A stretch of 64,000 bases of DNA, taken from assembly GCF_014217215.1 (NCBI RefSeq), contig NZ_CP056080.1, positions 682,001 through 746,000 on the forward strand, read 5' to 3'. How positions within the stretch are numbered: position 1 is the stretch's first letter; each line of letters opens with the position of its first letter. Positions 47,966 to 56,900 of this stretch are shown here, one piece after another. Origin of the DNA: Rothia nasimurium (GTDB taxonomy: Bacteria; Actinomycetota; Actinomycetes; Actinomycetales; Micrococcaceae). The translations under genes and the position numbers were made by a program. The notes beneath the pieces are model-generated. The model searched no databases. It was given only the letters and a program-made list of their open reading frames with translations, and had not been told where the DNA came from.

Positions 47966-49699
47966 CTAGTCCCTTTCGTAGAGATAAATTTTTGCTTCGT
48001 AGGGGCGCAGAGTTGCGCCTGCGTCGTCGGTGTAATTGCTGCTGATGAGGGTACGCGTACCGTGTGGTTCGGTAAAGGTGCGGGTGAGGACGCTGTCGGT
48101 AAAGTTGGCCACAACCAGCAGTGTTTGGTGTTCGGTGGGGCCGGTGCCCTGGCGCAGGTAGGCGTAGACTTCGGCATCCTCGGTGGCGGGTACCTCGGCT
48201 GAGTCAATGAGCTCATAGGTGCCGTTGACCATGATGGGGTGGGCATGGCGCAGGGTGATGAGGTCGCGGTAGTGGTAGAAGACCGAGCGCTCATCGGCGA
48301 GGGCTTCATCAGCGTTAATTTCAGTGTAGCGGGGGTTGAGCTTGAGCCAGGGGCTGCCGCTGGTGAAGCCTGCCTGCTCACCGGACGTCCACTGCATGGG
48401 GGTGCGGGCATTGTCGCGGCCGGAGGCTGAGATATAGCGCAGCATGGTGTCGTGGTCAACCACGCCTGAGCCGACCAGCTTGGCGTAGTGGTCGTGGATT
48501 TCCAGGTCATTGTAGTCGGCCAGGTCGGTGAAGAAGACATTGGTCATGCCCAGCTCTTCGCCCTGGTAGATGTAGGGGGTGCCTGCCATACCGTGCAGCA
48601 CGGTGCCCAGCATTTTGGCTGAGACTACCCGGTACTTAGCAGAGTCGTTACCGAAGCGGGAGACAGCGCGGGGCTGGTCGTGGTTGTTCCAGTAGTTGGC
48701 GTTCCAGCCCTTGCCAGCCAGGTCGACCTGCCACTTGGTGAGAATCCGCTTGAGGTCGCGCAGGTCGAAACGCTGGTCGTTCCACTTGCCCAGGGCCGGG
48801 TTGGGGTTGGCGTCCACGCCCATGTGCTCGAACTGGAAGAGGGTCTGGAGCTCGCCTCGATCAAAGCCGGTGTAAAGCAGGCCGTCGGCGGTGGTGACGC
48901 CGGGAGCCTCGCCCACTGTAATGACGGGGTAGTGAGAGAGCACCTCACGGTTCATTTCTGCCAGGTACTCGTGCACGCGGGGGCCGTTGGCTGCCATGGT
49001 GATGGAGTCAGTGCCACCCCCGGCTGCCACCTGGGGATCATCGGGGTAGGCAGGGTCTTTGGAGATCAGGTTGATGACGTCCATGCGGAACCCGTCGACG
49101 CCCTTATCGAGCCAGAAGCGCATGAGGTCGTAGACCTCGTTGCGCACGACAGGGTTTTCCCAGTTGAGATCGGGCTGCTTGGTTGAAAAGAGGTGAAGGT
49201 AGAACTGCTCGGTGGCAGGCTCCCATTCCCAGACGGAGGGGGAGAAGGCCGCGACCCAGTTGTTGGGCGGAATCGGGGTGCCGTCCTCGGTAAAGCCTGC
49301 CGGGTCCTTCCAGATGTAATAGTTGCGGTAGGGGTTCTCCCTGCTGCTCTTGGCCTGCACGAACCATTCGTGTTCGTCGGAGGTGTGGTTGACGACCAGG
49401 TCCATCATGATCTTGATGCCGGCTGCGTGAGCGGTCTCAAGGAGCTCATCAAAGTCTGCCATGGTGCCGAACTCGTCCATGATGTCCCGGTAGTCGCTGA
49501 TGTCGTAGCCGTTATCGTCGTTGGGGGACTTGTAGATGGGGGAGAGCCAGATGACGTCCACCCCGAGCTTGGCTAGGTAGGGGATTTTCTCGGTGATACC
49601 GGGAAGGTCGCCGATGCCGTCACCGTTAGAGTCGTTGAAGGACCGCGGGTAAATCTGGTAGACAACGGGTTCTTGCCACCACTGGGTTTCGACTGTCAT
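47966..49699 (-). CDS. GH13 alpha-glucosidase (DVIN type, probable alpha-1,6 preference)
   Basis: 577-aa paralogue of its neighbour. Regions: VVNHTSDEHEW, GFRMDVINLISK with nucleophile D207, TVGEAPGV and WNNHDQPRAVSRF. Val208 after the nucleophile is the signature of oligo-1,6-glucosidases, so isomaltose-like substrates are inferred. Trehalose-6-phosphate hydrolases share this fold, so activity on a phosphorylated disaccharide cannot be excluded. It lies 22 nt after the phosphatase gene and 3 nt before the second glucosidase; all three run on the minus strand. Confidence 0.9.
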   Translation of the reverse strand: MTVETQWWQEPVVYQIYPRSFNDSNGDGIGDLPGITEKIPYLAKLGVDVIWLSPIYKSPNDDNGYDISDYRDIMDEFGTMADFDELLETAHAAGIKIMMDLVVNHTSDEHEWFVQAKSSRENPYRNYYIWKDPAGFTEDGTPIPPNNWVAAFSPSVWEWEPATEQFYLHLFSTKQPDLNWENPVVRNEVYDLMRFWLDKGVDGFRMDVINLISKDPAYPDDPQVAAGGGTDSITMAANGPRVHEYLAEMNREVLSHYPVITVGEAPGVTTADGLLYTGFDRGELQTLFQFEHMGVDANPNPALGKWNDQRFDLRDLKRILTKWQVDLAGKGWNANYWNNHDQPRAVSRFGNDSAKYRVVSAKMLGTVLHGMAGTPYIYQGEELGMTNVFFTDLADYNDLEIHDHYAKLVGSGVVDHDTMLRYISASGRDNARTPMQWTSGEQAGFTSGSPWLKLNPRYTEINADEALADERSVFYHYRDLITLRHAHPIMVNGTYELIDSAEVPATEDAEVYAYLRQGTGPTEHQTLLVVANFTDSVLTRTFTEPHGTRTLISSNYTDDAGATLRPYEAKIYLYERD

Positions 49700-49721
49700 G
49701 ATGTGCTCCTTTGCGGTTTGA

Positions 49722-50561
49722 CTAGATATCGAGGGTTAGTAGCAGACCGGAGTGGTCTGAAATTGCGGTTTCGTCGGTGTCGGGGAAGACGACATCGTGG
49801 GTGCGGACGCGCGTGGGCCGGTCGGTCAGCACAAGGTCGATACGCAGGGCTTGGGTGAGATTATCCCAGCCATGGATGGCCTTGTGAACGGTAAACTCAC
49901 CGGTCACCTGCTCAGCTACCGTGTAGGTATCGATCCAGCCCCGCTCCTGCATCAGGTCATAACCTTCGCCCTGCACCTGAGCCGCATTATTAAAATCGCC
50001 AGCAAGAATCACGGGAGCACCGTTAGCGAGCTGCTTCATCTGCCCCTCTAGCTGGGTGAACTCATCAGCAAAGAGGGCTACCTCACCGAGCTTCCACCAG
50101 CTCATATGGGCGCTCGCAACCCAGGCGCCACCGAACTCCTCACCCAGCTGAACCGCCACGGCAACCCGCCGGGCGACGTCCTGATCCGTATACGCCGGCG
50201 AAAGATCAACCAGCTCGCAGCGCTCAAAGGGCTGTCGGGTCAAAAGAGCGATACCCTCGTCATAGCGGTCAAATCCCAGATGAGACACCGACCAGGCCCA
50301 GTGGTAGGGGGAACCCAGCTGCTCCAAAAACTGGTTCAGCAACAGAGCATAGTTATCCTGGCGGACGGGGCGGTCAGCACCCCCGGCAAAGCCCAGCGGG
50401 GCATCTACCGCGGGAGATTTTACAAACTGGTTGACCTCCTGTAGAGCAACCACATCAACCTGCTCCCGCACAATAAACTGAGCCAACTCAAAAATCTTGG
50501 GAATCTGGTGCACCTCAAGCCAGCTATGGGTGTTCAGAGTTAATAGTTTCATCGAGGACAA
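49722..50561 (-). CDS. Endonuclease/exonuclease/phosphatase-fold protein, MapP-like sugar-phosphate phosphatase
   Basis: 279 aa of the EEP metallophosphoesterase superfamily. KLLTLNTHSWLE at the N terminus, the metal Glu in VALQEVNQF, SAHMSWWK, GDFNNAAQ and the terminal SDHSGLLL are all present. The LTLNTHSW start and the position beside an alpha-glucoside PTS match the maltose-6'-phosphate phosphatase MapP described in Enterococcus. I infer it removes phosphate from the disaccharide imported by the divergent PTS so that the glucosidases can act. A nuclease role is unlikely in this context but not excluded. Confidence 0.75.
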   Translation of the reverse strand: MSSMKLLTLNTHSWLEVHQIPKIFELAQFIVREQVDVVALQEVNQFVKSPAVDAPLGFAGGADRPVRQDNYALLLNQFLEQLGSPYHWAWSVSHLGFDRYDEGIALLTRQPFERCELVDLSPAYTDQDVARRVAVAVQLGEEFGGAWVASAHMSWWKLGEVALFADEFTQLEGQMKQLANGAPVILAGDFNNAAQVQGEGYDLMQERGWIDTYTVAEQVTGEFTVHKAIHGWDNLTQALRIDLVLTDRPTRVRTHDVVFPDTDETAISDHSGLLLTLDI

Positions 50562-50842
50562 GCATCACTTTCGCGGGTGAAGAAGGGGAACCTACGGCTA
50601 CCCATCCTAGGTGCGCCGAGCCTGTCTGCCCCCACCAAACCCGGCCCCTGAGCCCCGGCACTTTTACCCGCTCCCGAAAAACGTGCCAGTTCACGGCATT
50701 AATGCCAAAGTACCCCAAATCACTCTCGCGGGCTCCCAAAGAATGGTTAGATAGGCCTAGTAATCACACAGGTGGCGCTCCGCACACACCAGCGCAGCAA
50801 GCGGACGGCGAGCCCCACCTATACACGAAAGGTTCTTATCCG
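50562..50842. promoter_or_regulatory. Divergent control region of the alpha-glucoside module
   Basis: 281 nt between the phosphatase operon (minus) and the PTS gene (plus). It must hold both promoters. TAGGCCTA (50754-50761), a short palindrome, sits in a TA-rich stretch (about 50745-50765) that could be the PTS promoter. GAAAGG (50827-50832) is the ribosome site of the PTS gene. I could not find the CTATAC/GTATAG palindrome seen before the RpiR gene, except for a CTATAC half site near 50819. Confidence 0.35.
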
Positions 50843-52471
50843 ATGATGGAGAAGATTCAGAGGTTCGGCTCGGCCATGCTGGCCCCCGTCCTCATCTTTG
50901 CATTCGCCGGTCTTGCAGTGGGTATCGCCATTATCTGCAAGAACGAGCAGCTTCTGGGCAGCATCGCCGCAGAAGGTACCGGCTGGTACAACTTCTGGTC
51001 AGTTTGGGAATCAGGCGCATGGACCGTCTTCAACCAGATGGAACTCCTCTTTGTTCTGGGTCTTCCCATCGCTCTGGCTAAGACCGCCCAGGCCCGTGCC
51101 GTGCTCGAAGCAGGCATGATCTACCTGACCTTCAACTACTTCGTTGCCTCTATCCTCAGCATCTGGGGCGACAAGTTCGGCGTTGACTACAGCGTTGACC
51201 TCTCCGAAGGCGCAGCAGGTACCGGTCTGAAGATGATCGCGGGCATCAAGACCCTCGACACCGGCATCTTCGGCTCCATCATCATCTCCGCTATCGTTGT
51301 ATGGCTGCACAACCGCTACTTCAACACCAAGCTGCCCGACTTCCTCGGTATCTTCCAGGGCACCCAGTTCGTCTACGGCCTGGGCTTCTTCCTGATGATG
51401 CCCATCGCGCTCGCCTTCGTCGCTATCTGGCCCACCATCCAGACCGGCATTGGCTCCCTGCAGGGCTTCTTCATCACATCCGGCGTCTTCGGCGTATGGC
51501 TCTACACCTTCCTTGAGCGCATCCTGATCCCCACCGGCCTGCACCACTTCATCTACACCCCCTTCGTCTTCGGCCCCGCCGTTGTTCCGGACGGCATCAC
51601 CAAGTACTGGGTTGCTAACCTCGAAACCTTCGCAGCATCAACCACCCCCGTCAAGGAACTCTTCCCCGGTGGCGGCTTCGCCCTGCACGGTAACTCCAAG
51701 GTCTTCGCCCCGCTCGGTATTGCAGCAGCCTTCTACACCACTGCTCGCCCCGAAAAGCGCAAGGAAACCCTGGCTCTGCTAATCCCCGTTTGCCTCACCG
51801 CAATCCTAATCGGTATCACCGAGCCCCTCGAATTCACCTTCCTCTTCCTGGCACCCCCGCTGTTCGCAGTACACGCAGCCCTGGCCGCAACCATGTCAGC
51901 TACCATGTACGGCTTCGGAGTTGTCGGTAACATGGGCGGCGGTCTGATTGACTTCCTCTTCCAGAACTGGATCCCCATGTGGCCCAACCACTCAGGTATG
52001 GTTCTCACCCAGATCGGTATCGGTCTGTGCTTCACCCTGATCTACTTCGTCGTCTTCCGCTTCCTGATCCTCAAGTTCGACTTCAATACCCCCGGTCGCG
52101 AAGTAGACGGTGGCGAAACCAAGCTCTACACTAAGGCTGACTACAAGGAAGCTAAGAAGAATGGCACCCTCGGTGCTGAAGGTGCCGCTGCTGGTACTGC
52201 AACCGCAGTAGCATCAGACCCCTACACCCAGCGCGCAACCGACTTCCTGGCTCTGCTCGGTGGCCCCGCCAACATCACCGATGTGAACAACTGCGCCACC
52301 CGCCTGCGCGTTTCAGTAGATGACCCCTCACTGGTCGCTACCGAAGCTGACTTCAAGTCATCTGGCGCACTCGGCCTGGTCAACAAGGGCAAGGCCCTGC
52401 AGGTCATCGTCGGTATGGACGTACCCCAGGTCCGCGACAAGTTCGAAGAAATGGTCAACGCTGGTAAGTAG
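50843..52471 (+). CDS. PTS alpha-glucoside/maltose transporter subunit EIICB
   Basis: 542-aa permease that imports and phosphorylates an alpha-glucoside. EIIC covers about 1-430 with about ten membrane segments; ERILIPTGLHHFIYTPFVFG and GITEPLEFTFLFLAPPLF are the glucose-superfamily landmarks, closest in style to MalP/GlvC maltose permeases. EIIB covers about 465-542 with phosphorylated C484 in NNCATRLRV. There is no EIIA domain, so a general glucose-type EIIA must come from elsewhere. The ATG pair at 50843/50846 follows GAAAGG; 50843 is used. The RpiR gene follows on the same strand. Confidence 0.92.
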   Translation: MMEKIQRFGSAMLAPVLIFAFAGLAVGIAIICKNEQLLGSIAAEGTGWYNFWSVWESGAWTVFNQMELLFVLGLPIALAKTAQARAVLEAGMIYLTFNYFVASILSIWGDKFGVDYSVDLSEGAAGTGLKMIAGIKTLDTGIFGSIIISAIVVWLHNRYFNTKLPDFLGIFQGTQFVYGLGFFLMMPIALAFVAIWPTIQTGIGSLQGFFITSGVFGVWLYTFLERILIPTGLHHFIYTPFVFGPAVVPDGITKYWVANLETFAASTTPVKELFPGGGFALHGNSKVFAPLGIAAAFYTTARPEKRKETLALLIPVCLTAILIGITEPLEFTFLFLAPPLFAVHAALAATMSATMYGFGVVGNMGGGLIDFLFQNWIPMWPNHSGMVLTQIGIGLCFTLIYFVVFRFLILKFDFNTPGREVDGGETKLYTKADYKEAKKNGTLGAEGAAAGTATAVASDPYTQRATDFLALLGGPANITDVNNCATRLRVSVDDPSLVATEADFKSSGALGLVNKGKALQVIVGMDVPQVRDKFEEMVNAGK

Positions 52472-52518
52472 ACACCTACTACCGATGACCTAACACAGGG
52501 CTCCTGATGTTTTAGCGC

Positions 52519-52531
52519 CTATACTGTATAG
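52519..52531 (+). promoter_or_regulatory. Palindrome overlapping the -10 of the RpiR gene
   Basis: CTATACTGTATAG is a perfect palindrome with a central T. It contains TATACT (52520-52525), a good -10, and lies 35 nt before the GTG start. It may be the regulator's own operator. Confidence 0.5.
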
Positions 52532-52566
52532 AATTGCAGTGAACCGCAAAACTTCAGGAGCCTTTT

Positions 52567-53334
52567 GTGGACTTACAGGAACTCGTCAACGCGCACCAGA
52601 ACCGCCTCAGCGACACCGAGCGCGAGATACTCGCCTTCATGCTCAACAACGAGCAGTTCGTTGCCGACTCAACCATTAGCGCTCTGGCCCACAAGACCTT
52701 CACCTCAACGTCCAGCATTATCCGCCTGACGAAGAAGCTAGGCTTCTCTGGCTTCGCCGAACTGAAGTTTTTCGTGAAAAATTCTCTCTCTGACGCTGCC
52801 GCCCCCAACAGGGATTTTCTAGAAAGCGGCCGTGCCGATATTCTCAAAACCTACGAGGGGCTGACGAACGTCGATTTCGAACCGATTCTGAAAAAAATTG
52901 AATCGGCTCGTACCATCTACTGCTACGGCACCGGCTTTGCCCAGCGCACCGCGATTCAAGAGTTCTCGAAGTCTATGCTGGCCTGCGGTAAATTTACCCA
53001 CGTTATTCCGGCCTCCAGCGAATTTCGCGGGAGTATCGGGGTGATGAAGCCCGATGACCTCGTCATTATTGCCTCGCTTTCGGGCGAAACTGAGAGCGCC
53101 CTACCCACCGTACGTGCCCTGGCTGCCCGCAAGATTCCCATGATTGCCATTACAGCGCTGGGCGTCAATACCATCTCTGCTGCCGCAGATTTTTCACTGC
53201 ATTACGAGTCCACCCCCACCGTTACCCTCAGCGCCAAGGAACCCTACCACTCCTTTGTCGCCCTGACCGTCCTGCTGGACTACACGGTGCGCCAATATAT
53301 CCAGTACATCGATACCCAAGAAAAGAATTCATGA
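52567..53334 (+). CDS. RpiR/MurR family transcriptional regulator
   Basis: 255 aa. Residues 1-77 form the helix-turn-helix domain (LSDTEREILAFMLNN; STSSIIRLTKKLGFSGFAELK). Residues about 110-240 form a SIS domain that binds phosphosugars (YCYGTGFAQRTAIQEF; IIASLSGETESALPT). It probably senses the phosphorylated disaccharide or a glucose phosphate and controls the adjacent PTS and divergent phosphatase/glucosidase genes; this is inferred from position. The GTG has AGGAG (52555-52559). Confidence 0.92.
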   Translation: MDLQELVNAHQNRLSDTEREILAFMLNNEQFVADSTISALAHKTFTSTSSIIRLTKKLGFSGFAELKFFVKNSLSDAAAPNRDFLESGRADILKTYEGLTNVDFEPILKKIESARTIYCYGTGFAQRTAIQEFSKSMLACGKFTHVIPASSEFRGSIGVMKPDDLVIIASLSGETESALPTVRALAARKIPMIAITALGVNTISAAADFSLHYESTPTVTLSAKEPYHSFVALTVLLDYTVRQYIQYIDTQEKNS

Positions 53335-53786
53335 ACACCCTGCTCTACGCCCTGCGCGACACCCAGCGCCTCCGCACCTTCCTCTTCTGGTACTGGTTAA
53401 TCAGCCCCTTCATTTTCTTCTTCTACCAGTTCGCGGTGTCGCGTGGAGAAAACGTCGACTTCCGCGAAATGCTCAACGAGCCGGCTATCGCCCTTGCTTT
53501 TATCGTGAGCTGTATGTCGCTGATTATGGTGGGCCTACTTCGGGCTGCAGAAACCGAAAACGAAAACACCGAGCGCACCTTTGGCATGTTTGCGGTAGCC
53601 CAGCAGCTTCTCACCGGCAATATTCCCGGGTTCCTGCTGAGCTACTTCTACACCCGATCCCTCTGGGATGCTCCTCGTGAACCCTTCGCTCCCCGTCTGC
53701 GCTGGATCATTCTTGCGGGTATGGCCCTGCTCGGTCTGCTATCTTTGCTCACCCTCTTGGCCTACGTCAACCTGGCTACAGGCTAA
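53331..53786 (+). CDS. Small integral membrane protein of unknown function
   Basis: 151 aa, not recognised. Three hydrophobic segments at about 17-36, 50-70 and 125-147; the middle section is polar with AETENENTERTFG. It starts inside the RpiR stop codon (ATGA overlap), so it is translationally coupled to the regulator and belongs to the same transcript, which ends at the palindrome at 53798. A role in sugar sensing or in the PTS membrane complex is speculation. Confidence 0.65.
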   Translation: MNTLLYALRDTQRLRTFLFWYWLISPFIFFFYQFAVSRGENVDFREMLNEPAIALAFIVSCMSLIMVGLLRAAETENENTERTFGMFAVAQQLLTGNIPGFLLSYFYTRSLWDAPREPFAPRLRWIILAGMALLGLLSLLTLLAYVNLATG

Positions 53787-53797
53787 AGAAACCTCAC

Positions 53798-53823
53798 AGG
53801 CCCTGTTCCTAGGAACAGGGCCT
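53798..53823 (+). terminator. Terminator after the RpiR operon
   Basis: A perfect 26-nt palindrome, AGGCCCTGTTCCT and its complement, followed by TTCTATA. Confidence 0.88.
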
Positions 53824-53912
53824 TTCTATAGGGCCCGCGAATCTGTGCCAGGGGCCCGAAACCTCTATGATGGTAGGGAAGTTAACACGTGCAGAAAGCT
53901 AGAGTAGATTCA

Positions 53913-56900
53913 GTGAACGAGCAGGTAGACCCTGAAACCGCTAACGAGCGCACTACCGGTGCCGGCACCGCACCCTGGTCCCGGAGCGATGCGCAACCCC
54001 CGCAGGAAGCCCCCGACTCTGCTGCTGATGAACAGGTAACAGCTCAGGTACAGGCAGGTCTTGAAGCCTGGGCTGAGCAGATGGAAACCTACACCGGCCC
54101 CGATGCCATGCTGGACTTCAACCAGGTTGACTACGTGCACATCGACCTCACCGACGCCAACTCTTCGGGCGTTGCCCAGATGTTTATGGGCAGAAAGACC
54201 CGCCTCTCTACCATCTTGCGCGACAAGGCCAAGCTTGAGTCCGGTATGGTGGCTGCCCGCGCCCTGCGCACCAAAATCTTTGAGCTGGCAACCGGGCACG
54301 GGCTGGATGCGGGCTACTTCGTAGCGGGTACAGCCTCCTGGCTTTCACGCGATGTACGCGAGGACGGCATGGTGGGGGAGAAGCGCTTTATCGCCCCTAT
54401 CCTGATGGCTCCTCTTGCTATCACCCCCCACCCCACCAGCGATGACTTCGAGATCCAGCTGACCGGCCCGGCCCAGCTGAACCCCGCCATGGTGCGGCAG
54501 ATCAAGAAAGAGTACGGCATCGACCTGGGCACCATGGACGTTGCCCAGCTGGCTAACTCCATGCGCAAGCTAGATCCCGAACCCGTCATTGAGCGCATGC
54601 GGGCTACGACCGGTGCCGTACCCGGCATGACGATTCACTCTACCTATTTCATCTCGACCTTCGCAGATCTCAAGGAAAGTACCGGAGAACTGCCGGCAAC
54701 CGCCCACACCCCGCTCGTCCGCGATATTGCTCAGCTCAAGCTCAACCCGCTGGAGCAGCCCTTCGTTGCCCCCATCCACAACACCCGCGAACCCCTTGAC
54801 AGCCGCGACCCTGACACCGACATGCTGGTGGTGGACGCGGACGCCAGCGGGCAGGACATCGTCGACCTGGCCCACCTGGGGCACTCCCTGGCTGTGACCA
54901 CCGCTCCCGGTACCGACCAGCTCGGCACCGCAGCCAACATTGCCGCGGCCCTGATTCACCAGGGGAAATCTGTACTCGTGGTAGGGGAGAAGCGCTCCAC
55001 CCTCAACGATTTCAACCGTCTGCTGGAACGCACCCACCTCACTGACCTCACCTTCAATCTGCTGACTGAACGGGACTCAGAGGCCTACCGGCAGGAGTTC
55101 ATCTCAGCGATTGTGCGCGATGAGAAGGCGCCCGCCCCCAACGTCACCGATATCCACCGGGAACTGGTCGAAACCCGTTCCAAGCTGCGCGGGCACACCG
55201 AATCGCTGCGGTTCACCGAATCCCGCTGGGGCTGCTCTGTCTACGATGCCCTTCAAACCCTGGCAGCGCTTACCGCCCAGGACCCGGCGCCCTCTACCCA
55301 GGTACGTCTAGCCCGCACCACCATGGACGAGCTGACCCGCCGCACAGAGACCGTCCATAAGCTCCAGCGGCTAGCTGACCTCGGTGGTTTCCGCCCCTCA
55401 ACCCGGGCCTCAGCCTGGCACCGGGCTAAGCTCACCAGCTCAGAAGACACTGAAGCCGCCCACGCCCTCGTCAAGAGCCTGCGTACTTCCCTGAACGAGG
55501 TGTCAGCGGGCATGGCCCTCATGGCCGACGAAACCGGCCTGAAGCCCGCCACTACCATGGACGACTGGGGAACCCAGCTTGACCTGCTCGAACGTATCGC
55601 TGATACCCTCACCCGCTTCAGCCCCGATATCTTCGACCGACCTGTCACCGACCTGATTGCCGCCACCGCGAATGGAACCTGGCGACGAGAGCACGGCATC
55701 GACATGTCGAGCATCCAGCGCTCCCGCCTGCGCCGGGCTGCCAAAGAATACATCGTGCCCGGCGTCAATATCTCAGACCTACACGAGAACCTCTTCATCG
55801 TTCAGGGCCAGCGCGAAGAATGGATTGGCCTGGCTAAGGACGAACGCGTCCCCACCATCCCCGAGAACCTCGCCGACCTGCGATCCCGCTACAGAGCCCT
55901 ACTCGAAGAATTCACGGGGCTAGCTATCGTGCTGGAAGATTCCCCGGCCGGTACCCGCTTCTCATCCACACCCCTTAACCAGCTCGAAGAGAGGCTCGCC
56001 GCCCTCATCGACGACGAATGGCTCCTGCACACCCTGCCCGAGCGCGTCCGCCTCACCCGGGAACTGAGCGACCAGGGCTTGGGTGAGCTCCTCGACGACT
56101 TCTACGAACGCCAGCTCGAAAGCAGCGCTGTAGCTGCCGAACTAGAACTTGCCTGGTGGCAGACCGCCCTTGAAATGATGCTGGCCTCTCAAGAACTTGA
56201 GATTCTCAGTGCAGACACCCTGCGCGACCTCGAAACCCGCTTCCGCCGGGCAGACTACTCGCACCTGGCGTCCGCCCCTGCCCGCCTGCATGCCCGCGTA
56301 GCCGATACCTGGCGCGTCCGCATCCACGAGTACGACCACGAAGCGGCCTTCCTGCGCAGCCAGCTCAAGAGCCACGAGTTCAACCTCCAGCAGGTGCTGA
56401 CTCATGCCCCCACCATGGCCACCACCCTACTACCCCTGTGGATTACCAGCCCCTTCGCCCTCTCCGGCAAGGTGCCCACCGGTATGCGCTTTGACGCAGC
56501 GATCCTGCTCGATGCCGAATCCACCCCGCTGGCAGCTAACCTACCTGCCCTCATCCGGGCAGAGCAGGTCATTGCCCTGGGTGACCCCCACAGCGGCTTC
56601 CCCTCACCCTTCATGGTCTCTGCGGTAGCCCAGAATGCGCCGGTCATCAAGAACCAAAAACTGGTCAGCACCTTCGAAGCCCTAGCCAAGGTCCTGCCCG
56701 CACGTTCCCTAGCTACCGTCAATCGAGCCGTAGACCCCGCCCTCTTTGCCTACCTCAACGAGCACTTCTACGGCGGGGCTCTCACCAGCTACCCCTGGGG
56801 CGAAGAAATTACCGACGGCACCCCGGCTCTCACCGTGGAATATGTGGACGTCACCGGGCGGGTCTCAGACAACGCCGCCCTTGATTCACCCAGCCTGGAG

